Below are positions 41,088 through 53,553 of a stretch of DNA of 64,000 bases, one piece after another. The position numbers were made by a program, and so were the translations under genes. The notes beneath the pieces were generated by a model, which did not search any database, had not been told where the DNA came from, and saw only the letters and a list, made by a program, of their open reading frames with translations. How positions within the stretch are numbered: the stretch's first letter is position 1; every line of letters begins with the position of its first letter. Source of the DNA: Emiliania huxleyi CCMP1516 (Eukaryota > Haptophyta > Isochrysidales > Noelaerhabdaceae). The stretch spans positions 1,100,229 to 1,164,228 of the forward strand of contig NW_005196756.1 in the NCBI RefSeq assembly GCF_000372725.1, written 5' to 3'.

Positions 41088-43692
41088 TGGAGTCGTGGCT
41101 ACTCGTGTTGGTCCCGTCCCCACGTAGCGCAGGCCGTGTGCACAAGGGACGGCAGCGCACGTGGAGATTGAGCGCGGCGAGTGAGTAGCCATCGAGCATA
41201 GCCGGCAGAGGGATGGCGTGCTGCAGCTCGGCCTGGGGCGGGAATGACCACCAAAGGTGCGGGCTGCTGTCACTCGACGGCTTGTAGAGCTTGCACTGCC
41301 GCCGATCCGCAGCCGCGGTGCAGCTCTCGTGTAGGCAGCTGTGCTCACCGTCCACGCAGGAAGGCCTTGAGCAGGTCCAAGGCTGGTGGCATCCTCGAGT
41401 GCAAGTCGGCAGCGCGCAAAGCTTGAGGTTCAGCGTGTACTCCTGCGCACGCGTACCGATATACGGATCAGAGCGAGAGTGACGCCTAGCGTGCGAGCAT
41501 GTGCGGGCGGCCGGCAGCGAGCACCTTCTTTTCGCGGTCAACCTCCACATTGACCGCCGGGCACCGCCTGCGAGGGAGCGGCGGGTCTTGATTCACTGCT
41601 CCCACGCCCTCCCACCGTCGGCCCCGGCGGCAGCGAGCTACTCCTACGGACAGATGAGGCTGGCACGCGGGAGGAGACGCAGCGCCCACCGGTCGCTGCC
41701 GCCAGCAGGACCCACATTGCTGCCACTCGACGAGGCACGCGCGCCAGCCTGCACCGGCACACAGCATGCGGCGTGAGATGATCGAGCAGCGAGCGGCCGC
41801 GTTGGGTCACACGTTCCTCTCTCCCGGCGGCGTGAGGCGTGTGTCGCCGCGGCGGGGCCACACCTGGCTGCTGCGGCGGGTGCTTCCTGAAACGGTGGCC
41901 ATCGCGCGTCCCCGACGGCTCGCGGGTTCGAGCTCTTTGGTCGCGCCGGAAGGGTTGAGCCGCCCGTCATCATGGACACTCATGCGAGGCGGCGTGTATA
42001 CCGCACGCGTTTACCGCACGCGACGTGTACGTGTATACACCAACTACCAAGCCAACTGCTGCAACCCTCACAACCCGTGCCGTCACATCTCACTCTTTCT
42101 CTCTCGAGACAGCGTCGTCGCGTCACAGCAGCGTGCAGCGATGTATGGGGACACACAAAAGTTCAAGTCAGATCACCGTCAGCCGCGGCGCTCACAGTAA
42201 ACTGTGCGTCGGCGGCGACTCTCGCGAACGTCGGATGCCGGATGGAGCACTGGGTGGTCGCGCGCAGTGAGCAGTCTCACGCAGCGAGCACGTGTAGGCA
42301 ACGTCCACCGTGGCCTCGACGGCGCCGTCGGCGCCTCGCGCACAGACCAGAGAGCCACGAATGCGGTGCCGCCGCATGGAGCGCCGCGTTTCATGTCTGG
42401 CGAGGAGGACCGGGTGCGCCGCCGCCGCCACAACTTGTGCGTGTGCAGCGCTATGCGCGTCGCGGCCAGCTGCACCTGCGCGCGTCGGGCGCGGGAGAGA
42501 GTGCGGCCGGTCACACGGCGCTCACACCACGCGCAGGAGCGACCAGCGCACCATCGTTCTCGCCCGGTGGCCACATGTAGGGGCGGTGAGCCTGTGGCGA
42601 GAGGCCGCAAAAGTGCGGGGGGGTTCCTCGAGACGGAGTGCTCCGGGAGCGGCCCAATCGGCCTCGGGCTGACCCTTGGGGTGGATCGGGGCGGCACGCC
42701 ACGCGGCAGCGGGTTCCGGCGCGCCTCGGGCTGTCGCCGGCCCTCAGTTTGACGCTGCGCACCGAGGCGCTCGAACGTGCCTGCGCAAGCCATACAGCGC
42801 GCGAGAGCGCGGGAGGAGCGTGGGCAGGGCTGGCGCACATGCTGGCACACCCTGTGCCCGCTCGCGGCGGCGCCAGGAGCGAGTACGGCGGAGATACTGC
42901 TGGGTATCCATGGAGACGGCCGCCATGGAATTTATTAAATTCGAAGGCCAAAGGGCGAGGTGCCTCCGGGACGGGGAGCGAGCAAAAGACTATAGGCAAA
43001 AGAGCCCGCCCTGCAAAATTCGTGTTTAGCCGTCATCACTTAAAATCCAGGCTCGCCCGCGTTTTGCGACAACTCGGTGATGTCATAGCCGCCGAACTTC
43101 TCGCTGATTCTTTATAGGTATTGCAATATTCTCGTGTTATCGTCGCGTAGTATTCTCGTATCATTACACCATGCTCCGAGTAGTACAAATCTCGTACGAC
43201 AGTACACACACACCTGACGCTTCTCGTGGCTGCTGATGGCTTGGCTGATGGCGGCTTGCGCCGTGCGGACTTGGCTGCCGGCTTGGCCCCCGCCGCCGGC
43301 CCCGCCCCGCCCCGCGCCGGCGCATGCAATGATGGGCCATCCTCATGCCCGTGCGATCTTTGTGCAGGGTTCTTTGGTTGTGGGTGTACCACGCCCCCAC
43401 AACACTCAACACACGCGACACGCCCGCCCGCATGGCGCCCGGCGGCGGCGGCCGCCTCGCGGGAAAAAACACGTCCAAGTTCCTTTTCGCTCGCACGTGG
43501 TGTATCTGTGTTATAGTTGTAGGTATATTGTTGGTATAGTGCCAGTGCGCGCCAAAGAAAGAAAGAAAACGGACAACCCAAGGGAGGGATGGGAGGACGG
43601 CACCAGTGCGCGCCAGTTGGAGTCGCAGGCCCTCGGTGAATTCTTTTTCGCTCGCGAGAAGTTCCCACCCCCAACTCGCCCGCCGCGCCGCG
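41088..43692. other. Unresolved region: probable 5' exons of the large gene, then no recognised gene
   Basis: On the minus strand, 41440-41090 reads EYTLNLKLCALPTCTRGC and onward with 12 or more Cys/His, ending LHVRCRPLCTR. Just upstream, 41600-41490 has AVNVEVDREKKVLAAGRPHM. Both look like real exons of the gene at 34161-41077, but the junctions were not proven. From 41800 to 43690 all six frames are open over long distances because of base composition, and nothing is recognisable. Confidence 0.4.
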
Positions 43693-44253
43693 ATGCGGGG
43701 CCGCATCGTTGGGATGAGCATCATGCTGCTTCTCGCTACGGCGCTCACCGCCTCGGGGGCGGCGGACGCGGCGGCGCAGAAAGCTGTGCGGATGCGCACC
43801 AAGCGACAGCTAACACAGATCCTCTCTGACCTCGCAATTGAGGTGCCTGAAGGCGCAGACATATACGCGCTGCGTGAGATTGCACTAAAGCAGGATGCGA
43901 TCCCAAAGTGGGAGTCAAAGTTCCCGGAGAAGATAAAGAGACCAACACCGACATCCGGCGGCCAGCGCAGAGGCGGGGCCGGGGCCGGGGCGGCTGGCGG
44001 TGGGCGGGGATCGCCGCCAGACAACATGGCAGAGATGCTCTTCCCAATGCTCGACAAGAACAACGACGGCAAGCTGTCGCAGCAGGAAATGTCAGAGATG
44101 GGCAAGATGGCCGGCGGTGGCTACGGTCCGCGAGAATTCGCGCACATCGACAAGAACCGCGACGGGTTTGTAGACCGGCCCGAGGCGGACAAGTTCTTTG
44201 CACAAATGGCTGCAATGATGAAGCAAAACATGCGAGGGAAAGATGAGGTCTGA
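43693..44253 (+). CDS. ER-luminal EF-hand protein
   Basis: ATG 43693 starts a signal peptide (GMSIMLLLATALTASGAADA). A SAP-like helical segment follows (RMRTKRQLTQILSDLAIEVP), then a Gly-rich linker. Two EF-hand loops are present (DKNNDGKLSQQE and DKNRDGFVDRPE), and the chain ends in a Lys-Asp-Glu-Val tail. That tail resembles the KDEL/HDEL retrieval signal with the last residue changed, so ER residence is likely but not certain. 186 residues, no intron. It is convergent with RTEL1, leaving about 240 bp between stops. A calcium-buffering or folding role is inferred. Confidence 0.75.
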   Translation: MRGRIVGMSIMLLLATALTASGAADAAAQKAVRMRTKRQLTQILSDLAIEVPEGADIYALREIALKQDAIPKWESKFPEKIKRPTPTSGGQRRGGAGAGAAGGGRGSPPDNMAEMLFPMLDKNNDGKLSQQEMSEMGKMAGGGYGPREFAHIDKNRDGFVDRPEADKFFAQMAAMMKQNMRGKDEV

Positions 44254-44492
44254 TTTGCCGCCTGCGCCAGAAACGCAACCGCAATGAGCGGCGCGGTGGG
44301 CTCTGGGCTCGTGCCCGGGTGGCCGCATTTTGGGGACGCGAGAGTGGCGAGCGGCACGACGTGTAAGAGAGAGTGCTAAGAGAGTCTTTGCGTGGTGCGC
44401 TGCACACATGCAAGCAAGCAGGCGGGGCTTCAGTTATGCGGCCGTGAATGAAACAGTAACAAACAGGATCATGGGAGCTAAAAACAGCTCTC

Positions 44493-47400
44493 TCACGTGG
44501 TGCTCTTTTCCTCTCGGTAAGCAAAGGACGCGCACGTCTGCGCCCAGCCCCCAGCATGCTCCTGGGGCAAAAAGGCGGCGAAGGAGGCTCGAAGCTTGCG
44601 GAGCGCTGGCACGCTCCAAAAGAGTGCGTGGACCTTGCCGAGAACGTGCTCGGCGTCGGCCGGAGTGCAAGCTTTGAGTTGAGAGAGCAGCGGTCCGATG
44701 GCGGTCTGAAAGTCACGGAAAGCTGCAGCACTCCCGATCAACGCCTCGGCCGACTGCATGAAGGCCTTGGCGCACGGCGGCTTCGCGAGGCGATTGATGC
44801 TCAAGCCGATCGAGGTTCCACCCCTCGAGCCGGCGTCGGTTGACATGGCAGCCGCAGCCACAGGGAGAAAGGCACTGCGGAGTGGCCCGCGAAGCTGGGG
44901 CGGCACAAACCGCAGAGTGGACTCGGCGACGGCGACGTACTCGGCCGGGCCAAAGATTGCCCGGGCTTGAGCCCTGACCGCGGCGATCCCGTCGCCGTTC
45001 GCGGCGCCGTGCGGGCCGAGCGCCTTGAGGGCGCGGAGCATCGCAATATACTCCTTGAACTCGGCCTTGGACAAGACGCTCCTGGCCATCTCGACCAGCT
45101 CCTGGGCCTTGGGCGTCGCCGCCGATTCGCTCGCGCCTGGGTGGGTGCGCGCCCGCTTGGCTGGCTCGGGGCCGCCACCACAACCAGTCGCCTGCTGGAG
45201 CCGGGGCTGCTGCAGCGTCTGCAGGGGCGGCGGCGGCGGCGGCTGCTGTTGCTGTCGCGGCTGCTGCTCATGCTTTTCCCCCTTCGGCGTCGGCAAAGCT
45301 GCCAATGCCTGCTGCTGTGGAGGAGCACGCAACGGCGCGCAACGGCTCGTTTGCCCTCTGGCCGCCTGCGACACACGCAAGAGGGCACGGCGTTGCGCTG
45401 GTGGCAAGAGGAGAGCATCGGGCGTGAACGGTGAGTGAGGACTGGGGTGTGGAAGGAATCGCCCCCCGGTGTGTGGCAGTGAGCCCCTTGGAGGGCGCTG
45501 CCGTCTGTCGCGACTCGTCGACTCTGCTCTCTGGGCACAGCCACAAGCCTGCAACACGTCCAGCAGCGGTGGCGGCGCCGGCGCCGACGCAACTGGCACG
45601 GCGGGCCGGCACTGCAGATTCTCGCGCTGGCGGGCGGGCGCCGTCGGCGCCGCCTGTGAAACTGACTGCCTCTGCGCCACCGCCTCGGCGAGCCGCCTCT
45701 GCTCGGGGGTGGGGCCGTCGGGAGTCGCCTCTCGGTAGAACCGAGGAAGCGCCACTGCAACCTGCCCAAACTGGTCAAACACGCGCACCTACTCGCGCAA
45801 CGGAGCTGTTCGCGCACCGCACCGCCGCTCGGCCGACTTGTGCGATCGAGGCGGACATGGGCGCGGAGCCAGACCGAGAGCCCCTCTCGGTACTTTGGCA
45901 GCTTGAAGCGCGACTCGAACAGCAGCACCGCGCCATAGTCGCGCACATGCCGGATGACGCGGCCGATCGCCTGGTCGCGGCAATCAGCCGTCCTCTCGGC
46001 TGTGCAACTCGGCCACATCCATCCCGGTTGCATCTCGGTATTCCTACTCGCCTGGTTCACGGCGCGCATGGCCTGCTGGTCGTACCACTCGTGCCCGCTC
46101 AGCCGGCCCGTCGAATGCCGCCTGCAAACGTCCAGGTACTCGCGCTTGAGCGCGACCTTTGGGTCGTAGACCGGAGGCAGCGGCAAGCCAGTGATCACGA
46201 CCGCACGGCACGCCGAGTCAGAAAAGTCGACCTACGCAGCGGATCGCCAAGATTGGCCATTGTGTCGCCGAGATACATGCGGCCGCGTCGTGCCACTGTC
46301 GCCCCCTCAGAAAGCCGGCCGCGGCAGACGGCGAAGAGGACGGCGCCGCCCACGCCGGTCCTCTCGGCAATGGCGACGTGCTCCTTGAATCGCTCGATCA
46401 CCTAGGAAGGAGGCCATGGCGCGTGTGCGGGTGCAGTCATGCCGGGTGCGACGTACTCCTCCTGCTGCTCGAGCGCCGGTGCCACCTCTGCCTGTCCGCG
46501 CGGCTCGATGATGACACGCTTGTGCTTTTCGAGCCGCTCGAGCACGGTCGGCCCTCCATCGCTCCCGCGCTTGCCCCACTGCTCGGCGGCGCCACTCAGT
46601 GCGGCCATCGAGGGGAAGAAGACGAGCACTCCTTGCGGCACAAGTCTGTGGGGGGGGGGGGGGCGTGGCGTCATCTCGGCTCATCTCGGCTCATCTCGGC
46701 AAGACTCGCCGACGGCGCACTCTGATCTCGGCCGATCTCGACTCATCTCGGCTGCTCTCGGCAAGACTCCGTGAAAGGGAGACGAGCCCTTCGCAGGGGC
46801 GTGCAATGCCCACGGTCTGGCCTATCGTGCGCGCGCCTCGCTACGTTGACGAGCGCGTTGCCCAGCTCGGCCTTGTACTGAGGCGTCTCGCGGTGCGTGA
46901 ACTTCGAGGTGAGCTCGACGCCGCTCGGACCGGAGGGCACCACGCCTGCAGGAGAGGGGACGGGCTCGGTGACACGAGGTCGGGCGGACGGGCCGCGACC
47001 CCATCCGCACCGACAAGGATCTGCTTCGCGCGAATGACGTGCGGGTTCTCGAGCCGGTGCGGGAAGGGGATGCCGAGCTCCGATGCAAAGGAGCCGAGCG
47101 GCGACAGCGTGCCAGAGGTGAGCAGGACCGACCGCACTCCGCCAGCCACGAGCGCCCTCATTCCCACGCCCGGGTCCTGGCACCAGTACCCCAACATGCG
47201 CCGTGCGCCCTTGGACGCTGTCGCAGCCCCCCGCCCGGCGGCGCCAGAGAGCTCGGCCGCCTCGGTGACACACACGCGGTAGGTGGACGGCTCGGAGGCC
47301 GCGCCAAAGACGACGCGCAGCAAGTCGGCAAAGCGGCGGAGGTGGTGGGCCGAGGAGCCCCACCGGGCGGCCTACAAAGGAGAGGAGGCTCGCGAGGCGT

Positions 47401-49229
47401 GGGAGCGCTGCGTGAGGGGCCAGGGAAGGGCAGGAGGGGGGGAGGGGGGGTTGAGGCCCTTGGGCCCCAGTAGTGCCGTCCGTCGACGCGTGGTGTGGCA
47501 CCGGCTTCAGGCGAGGCGGGTGGCTGGAGGTTGCTCGGCGTTCACCCTCTGCAGGCGGTCTCTCTGCTCCACATGGCCAGTGTGGGAGAGCAGGCCTGCA
47601 CGAGCTTCTTGCCCGCGTCGTCGCACATGGCAATGACCGCGTCGCTCGTCTCGGCGGTGATGTTTAGCGGCGCGAGCAGCGCGTGCAGCGCGAGGCCGTC
47701 GCCCGTGTAGCGAGGCGACCCCCCCTGAGGAGCGGGCCGCAGCGGCAAGCCAGCGATCGCCACCTCCATGTCGAGGACGAGCTGCCTCATGCTTAGCCAC
47801 GCGCCGGCCTCGCCCTCCTCCGGAGCCGTGCACCTGGAAGTGTCTCGGAAGTGTCTCGGAAGTGTCTCGGAAGTGTCTCGGAAGTGTCTCGCGAGCCGAC
47901 AGATGTGGATGGGGAAGGGGGTGCCGATCCGAGAACGTGGAGGAGCGGATCGCCGGCACGCAGCGCGGTGGGTGGTGGTGGGCGAGGGGCCAGGAAACGT
48001 CTCGAACTGTCCGCACCCCTCCTCGCCGTCGGCGTCCGCAGCGCCGGAAGAGGCGAGCGAGATGACGCGGTCAATCTCCTTGACGGCGCCGGCGAAGTCG
48101 CTCGGCCCGAGGTCGAAGGATGCTGCCTTGAGGTGGGGGAGCTTTGGGGGGTGAAAGGAAACGGCGGGGCGGGGGGGCGGGGCGGGGCGGGGGGGGGGGG
48201 GGGGGGCTCCGAGCACCTCGGCACACGCCTTCTCGACGTTGTGCGCCTGTCATTTGGGATGCGAGGGGTGCGTCAGAGGTTGAGGTTGAGGTGCCGGCGG
48301 GGTTGGAGGTGGCGCGCCTCGTCAAAGACGAGCACGTCGTGCGCGACGGAGATGTTGAGTGCGCGGCGCATGGCGGGGTCAACGAGGTAGTTGTACGGCA
48401 TGAAGAGCACCTGCGCAGACGCGTGGGTGGTTGTACTAGGAAGCCACGGCGCGGTGTGGACTGGAGCCCTCCGGCTGTGAGCCGGGAGCTCTCGCACCAA
48501 AAGCCAGAGGCGGCTCGCCACACCCCGGCGAGTAGTGTGTGACTGCTCTGCGGCATCTCGGGTCCTATCCACCTCGGACTGCGTCTGCAGCTCCCGCGCG
48601 AAGTGGAAGGGGCACAGCCGCTCGCTCGAGGCGCTTTGCACAAAATCTTCGATGTCGGGCAGCTCCCGCGCCGCCGCTGGCTTGCTCCGCTCCGGGTGCG
48701 GCACTTGCGCCGTGCGTGCGGGTCCCTTGCGCCGCTGCAGCTCGTTGTGGAATGAGCAGGCTTGCGCGGCAACCAACGCCTGGCAGCAGCTCACCTGCTC
48801 GACGCCCGTCTTGCCCCGGACGTCGGGATGCACACACATCTGCTCGCGCGAGCCGAGGACGCACACCGTCGGCCGGTGGACCGTCATCCGCAGCTGGCGC
48901 ACGACCTGCTTGAGCTGCGAGTGCGTGCGGGACATGTAGATGATGCGAGGCAGCCGGCCGGTACCGCCTGCTGCGCCCTGATCAGCCCACGCGGTCACGG
49001 GCCGGTGCTGAGCGGCCGTCGAGGTGCTTGCCTCGCGCTCAGTCTGCCGGCGCCACCCGAGTGCCGCGCACAGCAGGCAGAGGGTCTTCCCGGTGCCGGT
49101 CGGGCTCTCGAGGAGCGCGTGCTCTCCGCGCTGGAGTGCGAGCACTACCTTCTCCATGTACAGCAGCTGGACATCGTACGCTTCGAACGGGAACTCAACC
49201 GCGACGCCGGCGACGGTGTAGACCGGCAT
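44493..49229 (-). CDS. RTEL1: Regulator of telomere length helicase RTEL1
   Basis: ATG 49229 begins MPVYTVAGVAVEFPFEAYD. Walker A is SPTGTGKTLCLLCAALGW; IIYMSRTHSQLKQVV is motif Ia. Fe-S cysteines are in SREQMC, VSCC, QAC and RLCPFHF. Further exons give FMPYNYLVDP, DE-AHNVEKACAEVL across an intron, LRRFADLLRVVFG, YWCQDPGVGMRALVAGGVRS, LTSGTLSPLGSFASEL, GVLVFFPSM, FAVCRGRLSEG, VVITGLPLPPVYDPK, and AIGRVIRHVRDYGAVLL. The C-terminal exon (45788-44493) has a polyQ/polyP linker and two helical harmonin-like regions (ELVEMARSVLSKAEFKEY; GPLLSQLKACTPADAEHV). RTEL1 dismantles D-loops and G4 DNA. The intron after Asp-Glu (near 48300) has a GC donor and repeats GCGC at its end. A PIP box was not seen. 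Confidence 0.9.
47838..47893. repeat. Minisatellite GTGTCTCGGAA in an RTEL1 intron
   Basis: Five consecutive 11-bp units. The unit differs by one base from the minisatellite in the EF-hand gene at 22366-22499. A further CTCATCTCGG-type array is at 46672-46752, in another RTEL1 intron. Confidence 0.85.
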
Positions 49230-49396
49230 GTCCACCGCCGACTGGTGAACCAGTGCGTTATGTGAGCAGGAAGGCGCGAGCGATTTTAAGAAAAACGCGG
49301 GATCGTGAAGGCTGTAGCTACGTGAGACCGCGCGAGTCGCCGCGACCCACATCCCGTGCACTAGGACATGCACGGGCAGAGGTGCGCCAAACGCTT

Positions 49397-50857
49397 CTAC
49401 GGTGGCCTACGCACCTCGAGGGCCTCCGCCTGCCTCCGCCGCAGCGGCATATCGTTCTGATAGTAGTTGGTGTTGTCACAGCCGCGGGCAAGAGCCTGCT
49501 GGAACTCGTACATGTGCAGCCTACTATGGGCGTTGCCGTGTCGCGGTACCAGCCGCCCGCGGTGGCGCGCGAAGCGCGTGGCTGTGGCCGCCAGAAGTTC
49601 GCAGAGTACTTGACGCCCTTGGTGACGGTGCACGCCTCATGGTATGTCCGATCCTCGGTCTGCATCGGGTCGTCGGACGAGACCGACGGCCAGAAGATCG
49701 CCGCGCCGCGCCTCGGGGCGACGGAGATGTTGAGGCGCGTGAAGCGAGTCTCGCCGCCCTCCTCGACGTCGGAGAGGTACCTAGCTCACGCCTCCGGGCA
49801 GTCGGTGGGTGCCGGCCATCGCAAGAGACACGGCCTGGCCAGGCGTACATGAAGAACGTGTACAGGCGCGGCCCCCAAGCCGAATGTCGCGGCGAGTTTT
49901 GGTCGTGGTGCTCGCGGTAGAACTGGCCCGGCTCGTACTTTAGCAGCTGCAAGTGCTCCGCGTACTCCCACGGCACGCGAGTCACATTTGAGATGCGCTG
50001 GCGCACGGCCTGCACCACTGGGTCGGAGAGGCATGACCGCACATTGCACCACGAAGTCGAGGAGGTGCGGACCGGCGTCACCCCGTCTCCTGCGAGGGAG
50101 CGCTCAAAGCTGTGCCCACCCTTCTCCAGGAGGACGTCAACCTCTTCTGGCGATAGGAAATTCTCGAAGAGGAGCACCCAGGGCTTCGTGTGGAGGACGC
50201 GAGGCCGGAACTGCGGGTATCGCTCAAGGGCCTCACGGAAGACGGAGTCAACCGTGCCGGGCACGGCGGCGGGAGACATGCTCGCCTGAAAAGCAGGGTG
50301 CATACGTCAAGACCGAGGCCAGGCAGACGTCAAGACCGAGGCCCGAATGCGAGGTGTGTCGGGCAGCTCACCTCACGCCGGCACTCCTTCTTGTAGTTCA
50401 CCCCGCACACTCCGCACGCAAACGGGCACGTCTGCAGCATGAAGTCAGTGTTGGCGCTGCACTCGCCCTGCTCGGCCCACGCCCTGCAGCTGTCGTGCTT
50501 GTTGTGACACGCCTCAGACTCGCAGCTCGCACAGGAGGCGCGGCAGCCCGTCAACATGAACCCCGGGTTGTTTTGACACTCCCCCTGTCGCGCCCACCTC
50601 GCACAATCCACCTCGCTGTCCGTACAGCCAGAGAAGTCGCGGAGCAGACCCGTGGCTGCCTCGAGCCGGCGCGCGGCGCTTTCGAGCCGTCCAAAGCTCT
50701 GTGCCGCGAGTGGGCTGAGGAGCGCATTAGGCATTAGATCGAAGCTTCGGCGGCGGCAGCGGCGGGGCGCTGGCACACAGCAACTGGGAACGCTGCGCCT
50801 GTGTGGCCCCGCGCTTTCTTTTTTATCTAGGAACTTCGTGAACGACAGCGAGTTCAT
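49397..50857 (-). CDS. ShKT-domain prolyl 4-hydroxylase (2OG-Fe(II) oxygenase)
   Basis: Exon 1 (50857-50372) encodes two ShKT modules with six Cys each (CARWARQGECQNNPGFM ... CASC; CRAWAEQGECSANTDFM ... CGVC). A GT-AG intron (50286-50371) leads to the dioxygenase: FENFLSPEEVDVLL, an iron-binding H-x-D in REHHDQN, then after a second intron LSDVEEGGETRF, the distal His in TYHEACTVTKG, and the 2-oxoglutarate lysine in GVKYSANFW. The last exon reads MYEFQQALARGCDN and stops at 49397. The second intron starts GTAC and the next exon also starts GTAC. P4Hs hydroxylate proline in ER or cell-wall proteins. ATG 50857 gives no obvious signal peptide; the start is uncertain. Confidence 0.85.
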
Positions 50858-51120
50858 TTATTAAAGCGAGGGTGTGAGAGACAGGAGGTCTTAAGAATTC
50901 GACAAAAATTCGACAAAAATCTCTCAAAAATCTCTCAGAATTCGTCCACCCCCGGGGGAGAAATTGCGGAATGATTTTCTCAGTGGAGTGGGGGCGCAGC
51001 TTGTCCTGGGGCCTGGCGTGTGTCGTCCCTCTGCACAGTTTAAAGACCGCGCCAACAATCGTAAAACGCCGACGGAAGCCGTGCGTTTTGGCACCTCCCC
51101 CCGCCAATTTAGCCAGCCAC

Positions 51121-52965
51121 ATGGTGAACAAGCTGCTGCGGAAGGGGAAGGTGATACTGCATTTGAAGACCGGGCAGCATGTCGCTGTCGTGAAGAGCTG
51201 CGGCACGCCGGTGTGCCTTCAGGGCCCCATCGTTGCAACCGTCGGGTCCGATGAGCTCTGGGCGCCGATGGTCAAATTCTCCGCCGGCGAGTTCTCGTAC
51301 CTTGATTCGGTGTCGGTGGACGGCACGACGAAGCGCATAAAGGGCTCCGCAGAGAGTCCGACGACGAGGTGCGCCAGGGCGCATGAGTGCGGTCGGCTCG
51401 CCGGCTGTGTGACTGCTCGTCCCTCCCCGCGCGCGCCAGATATGCATTGGCGAATGGGCAATGCCTGTTCACGGGCGACGTGCTGTCGCTTTGCGAAACG
51501 TACGTGCTCAAGACGGTCTACGATTCTATCCTCGTCCAGTCCGCGAGCGGCCCAAAGTACGTCACGGGACCGAAGATGTGCGCCCTAAGCCCGAGATGAC
51601 GCCTAAAAGTATCATCTTTGCTGAGCGCGCATCCTAGGCACGGCCGCAAGCCCCTGCAAGTTCGCCTCATACCCCCCAAAAGGTATGTTCCGGAAACCGG
51701 AGAGGTGGTCGAGACATTTTGCTGGACCAATCCAGTGACGCAAGAGCCTGGCGCCTTCGAGTTCGTCTACATCTCGACGTTTGAGCAGTCGATGCGGCTC
51801 CGGATTGTCGATTTGGTCGACATGTTCAGCTCCGTCGACGTCGACATCGTCGCCATCTTCAAGGTGGCCAACGAAGCGCAGCAGTGTCACACCATCCGTT
51901 TCGACCCCCTTCCTCAATAACCAATTTGCGGGCATCACGCCATCCCCCTCCCAACGTAGATCGACATGGAGAAGTTCAAGACCAGCGTCCCCGCGGATCC
52001 CATCAAGGACATGCTCTCTGTGCTGCGAATGGACCTCACGTACTGGCTCCAGGACGGTAACACCTTCAGCAAGACAAAGAAGCTACCCGCCAGCGCGTGG
52101 TGAGACGGCCCTGGACCGGTCCGCGGCGTGCTCGAAGCAAGCCCCAGACCGGGTCCTCTTCCCATCTTTAGGACCAGGCTCAAGGCGTGGGGTGCCTCGG
52201 TTGGCATCGCCATCAAGACGATCGTGCTTCTCCATCCGATCTGTGTGTCGCAGCGGCCAAGATCCCCCATCGAGGCGCTTCAGGCGACAGTTGACTCAGA
52301 GCAGCAGCGTGACGCTCTCTCCGGCCCCACTCCCCCCCCTCCCCCGCCACCGCCTCAGCTCGAGGTCCTCAACATGAAGCTGAAGATCGAACAGGAGCTA
52401 CAATATGTGATCGCCATGCAGGCTCATCTCCTCTCCAGAGCGTGCCACTCACCATCAGTTCCTCAGCCCTGGCCCACCGCTCCCGGCAGGAGGTCATTCT
52501 CGCGGGCGTCCACGCGCAGACGCGAAACACTGTCGTCACGATGGAGAACATGCTCGCAATCGAGGTGCTTGGATGTGCCGCGTGCGATGCTCGCGCACCT
52601 CCCCGACCATGCCTCCCTGACACGCGCCACACAGGTGGACGCGATGGGCCACCTAGCTGGAGCTGGACAGGAGGGGACCCTGTTCGCTCGAACCTATGAC
52701 CACTTTGTGGGGGGGTGCTGCTGTGCGTTGGTGCGACAGACAGACGGCACTCTCGTCACCGCCCTCTGAGCTGACGCGCCCCTCTCTTCTCGTGAGAAAC
52801 CTGCCCTCAAAAGCATAGGCTCTCTCTGGAACTATGTCGACTTGGGCGGCAGCGTTGATGTCACCGGCGATGTCGTCAACCCGGACGCGCCTGGCGAGAC
52901 CGGGGCAGGGGGGGCAAGCTTTAAATCCAGCGGGTATGTTGGCCCAGCGCTGGCAGCGGCATGAG
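51121..52965 (+). CDS. Multi-exon protein, Band-7/SPFH-like in part (tentative)
   Basis: ATG 51121 starts MVNKLLRKGKVILHLKTGQH. Exons can be followed through SYLDSVSVDGTTKRIKG, QCLFTGDVLSLCETYVLKTV, GRKPLQVRLIPPKRYVPETG and VDVDIVAIFKVANEAQQC (to about 51915). They continue through MEKFKTSVPADPIKDMLSVL, ASVGIAIKTIVLLHPICV, LEVLNMKLKIEQELQYVI, VPLTISSSALAHRSRQEV and NTVVTMENMLAIEVL. The last exon is SIGSLWNYVDLGGSVDVTGD, ending at 52965. The middle part, with its VDVDIVAIFKV strand followed by charged helices, resembles SPFH proteins (stomatin/flotillin) that scaffold membranes. I am not sure of this assignment. Exact junctions were not fixed. Confidence 0.5.
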
Positions 52966-53553
52966 CGGCGAGACGCGGTCGACGCAGTGGATCGTAGCCC
53001 CTTCCAGGCATGGTTACATCTGCGACAGGTCGTCTCGAGGACCTGGGCAGCGCTTCCTGCAGCCGCGCGCCTCTCGTTCACGCACGAACGCCAATGCTTG
53101 CACTATCACGCACTGCACTTACGCACGCACGCACGCACTTGCACACACGCACACGTACACGTACATGCACACGCAAACGCACACACGCACACAACAAATC
53201 GCTCCCCACCAAGACTTTGCACCCTCTCGCCTAGAGGTGTGTAGCGGTGTAGAGGTTTTGGTGCAGGGCTTTATTTATGTGCGCACAGAAAAATGCCACC
53301 GCTCGTTAAGAGTTGGACAGCGGTGGAACATCGGCGAGACATTGTTGTACTTGTGCGTAGGGTGGACTCTGCGGCGATCTCTGCGGCGGGAGAGACCGGA
53401 GCCGCGCAGAAGTCTGGGCTAGAGATCCACGCGGCGATTCTCAGGTGCCACGAGATACCGGATATACTTGGTGGCAAAAGGTGCCTCCTCGCACCAAATT
53501 CCCCTCTATCCAAAAAGCGCGTTCGAACCCCTTCTTCTCCTCCACAACCCCTT
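52966..53553. other. Intergenic with CA-rich microsatellite
   Basis: 53115-53200 is a run of GCAC/CACACG repeats. An open plus-strand frame from 53293 overlaps the 3' end of the minus-strand TIR gene and was not accepted as a gene. Confidence 0.5.

Noticed and set aside
42179..42850. Minus-strand 223-codon frame with several Cys/Trp residues
   Set aside because: It was looked at as a possible zinc-finger or SET/MYND protein, but spacing does not fit and adjacent frames are equally open.
43164..44105. Minus-strand 313-codon frame overlapping the EF-hand gene
   Set aside because: It is antisense to a gene with a clear signal peptide and EF-hands, and shows no domain of its own.
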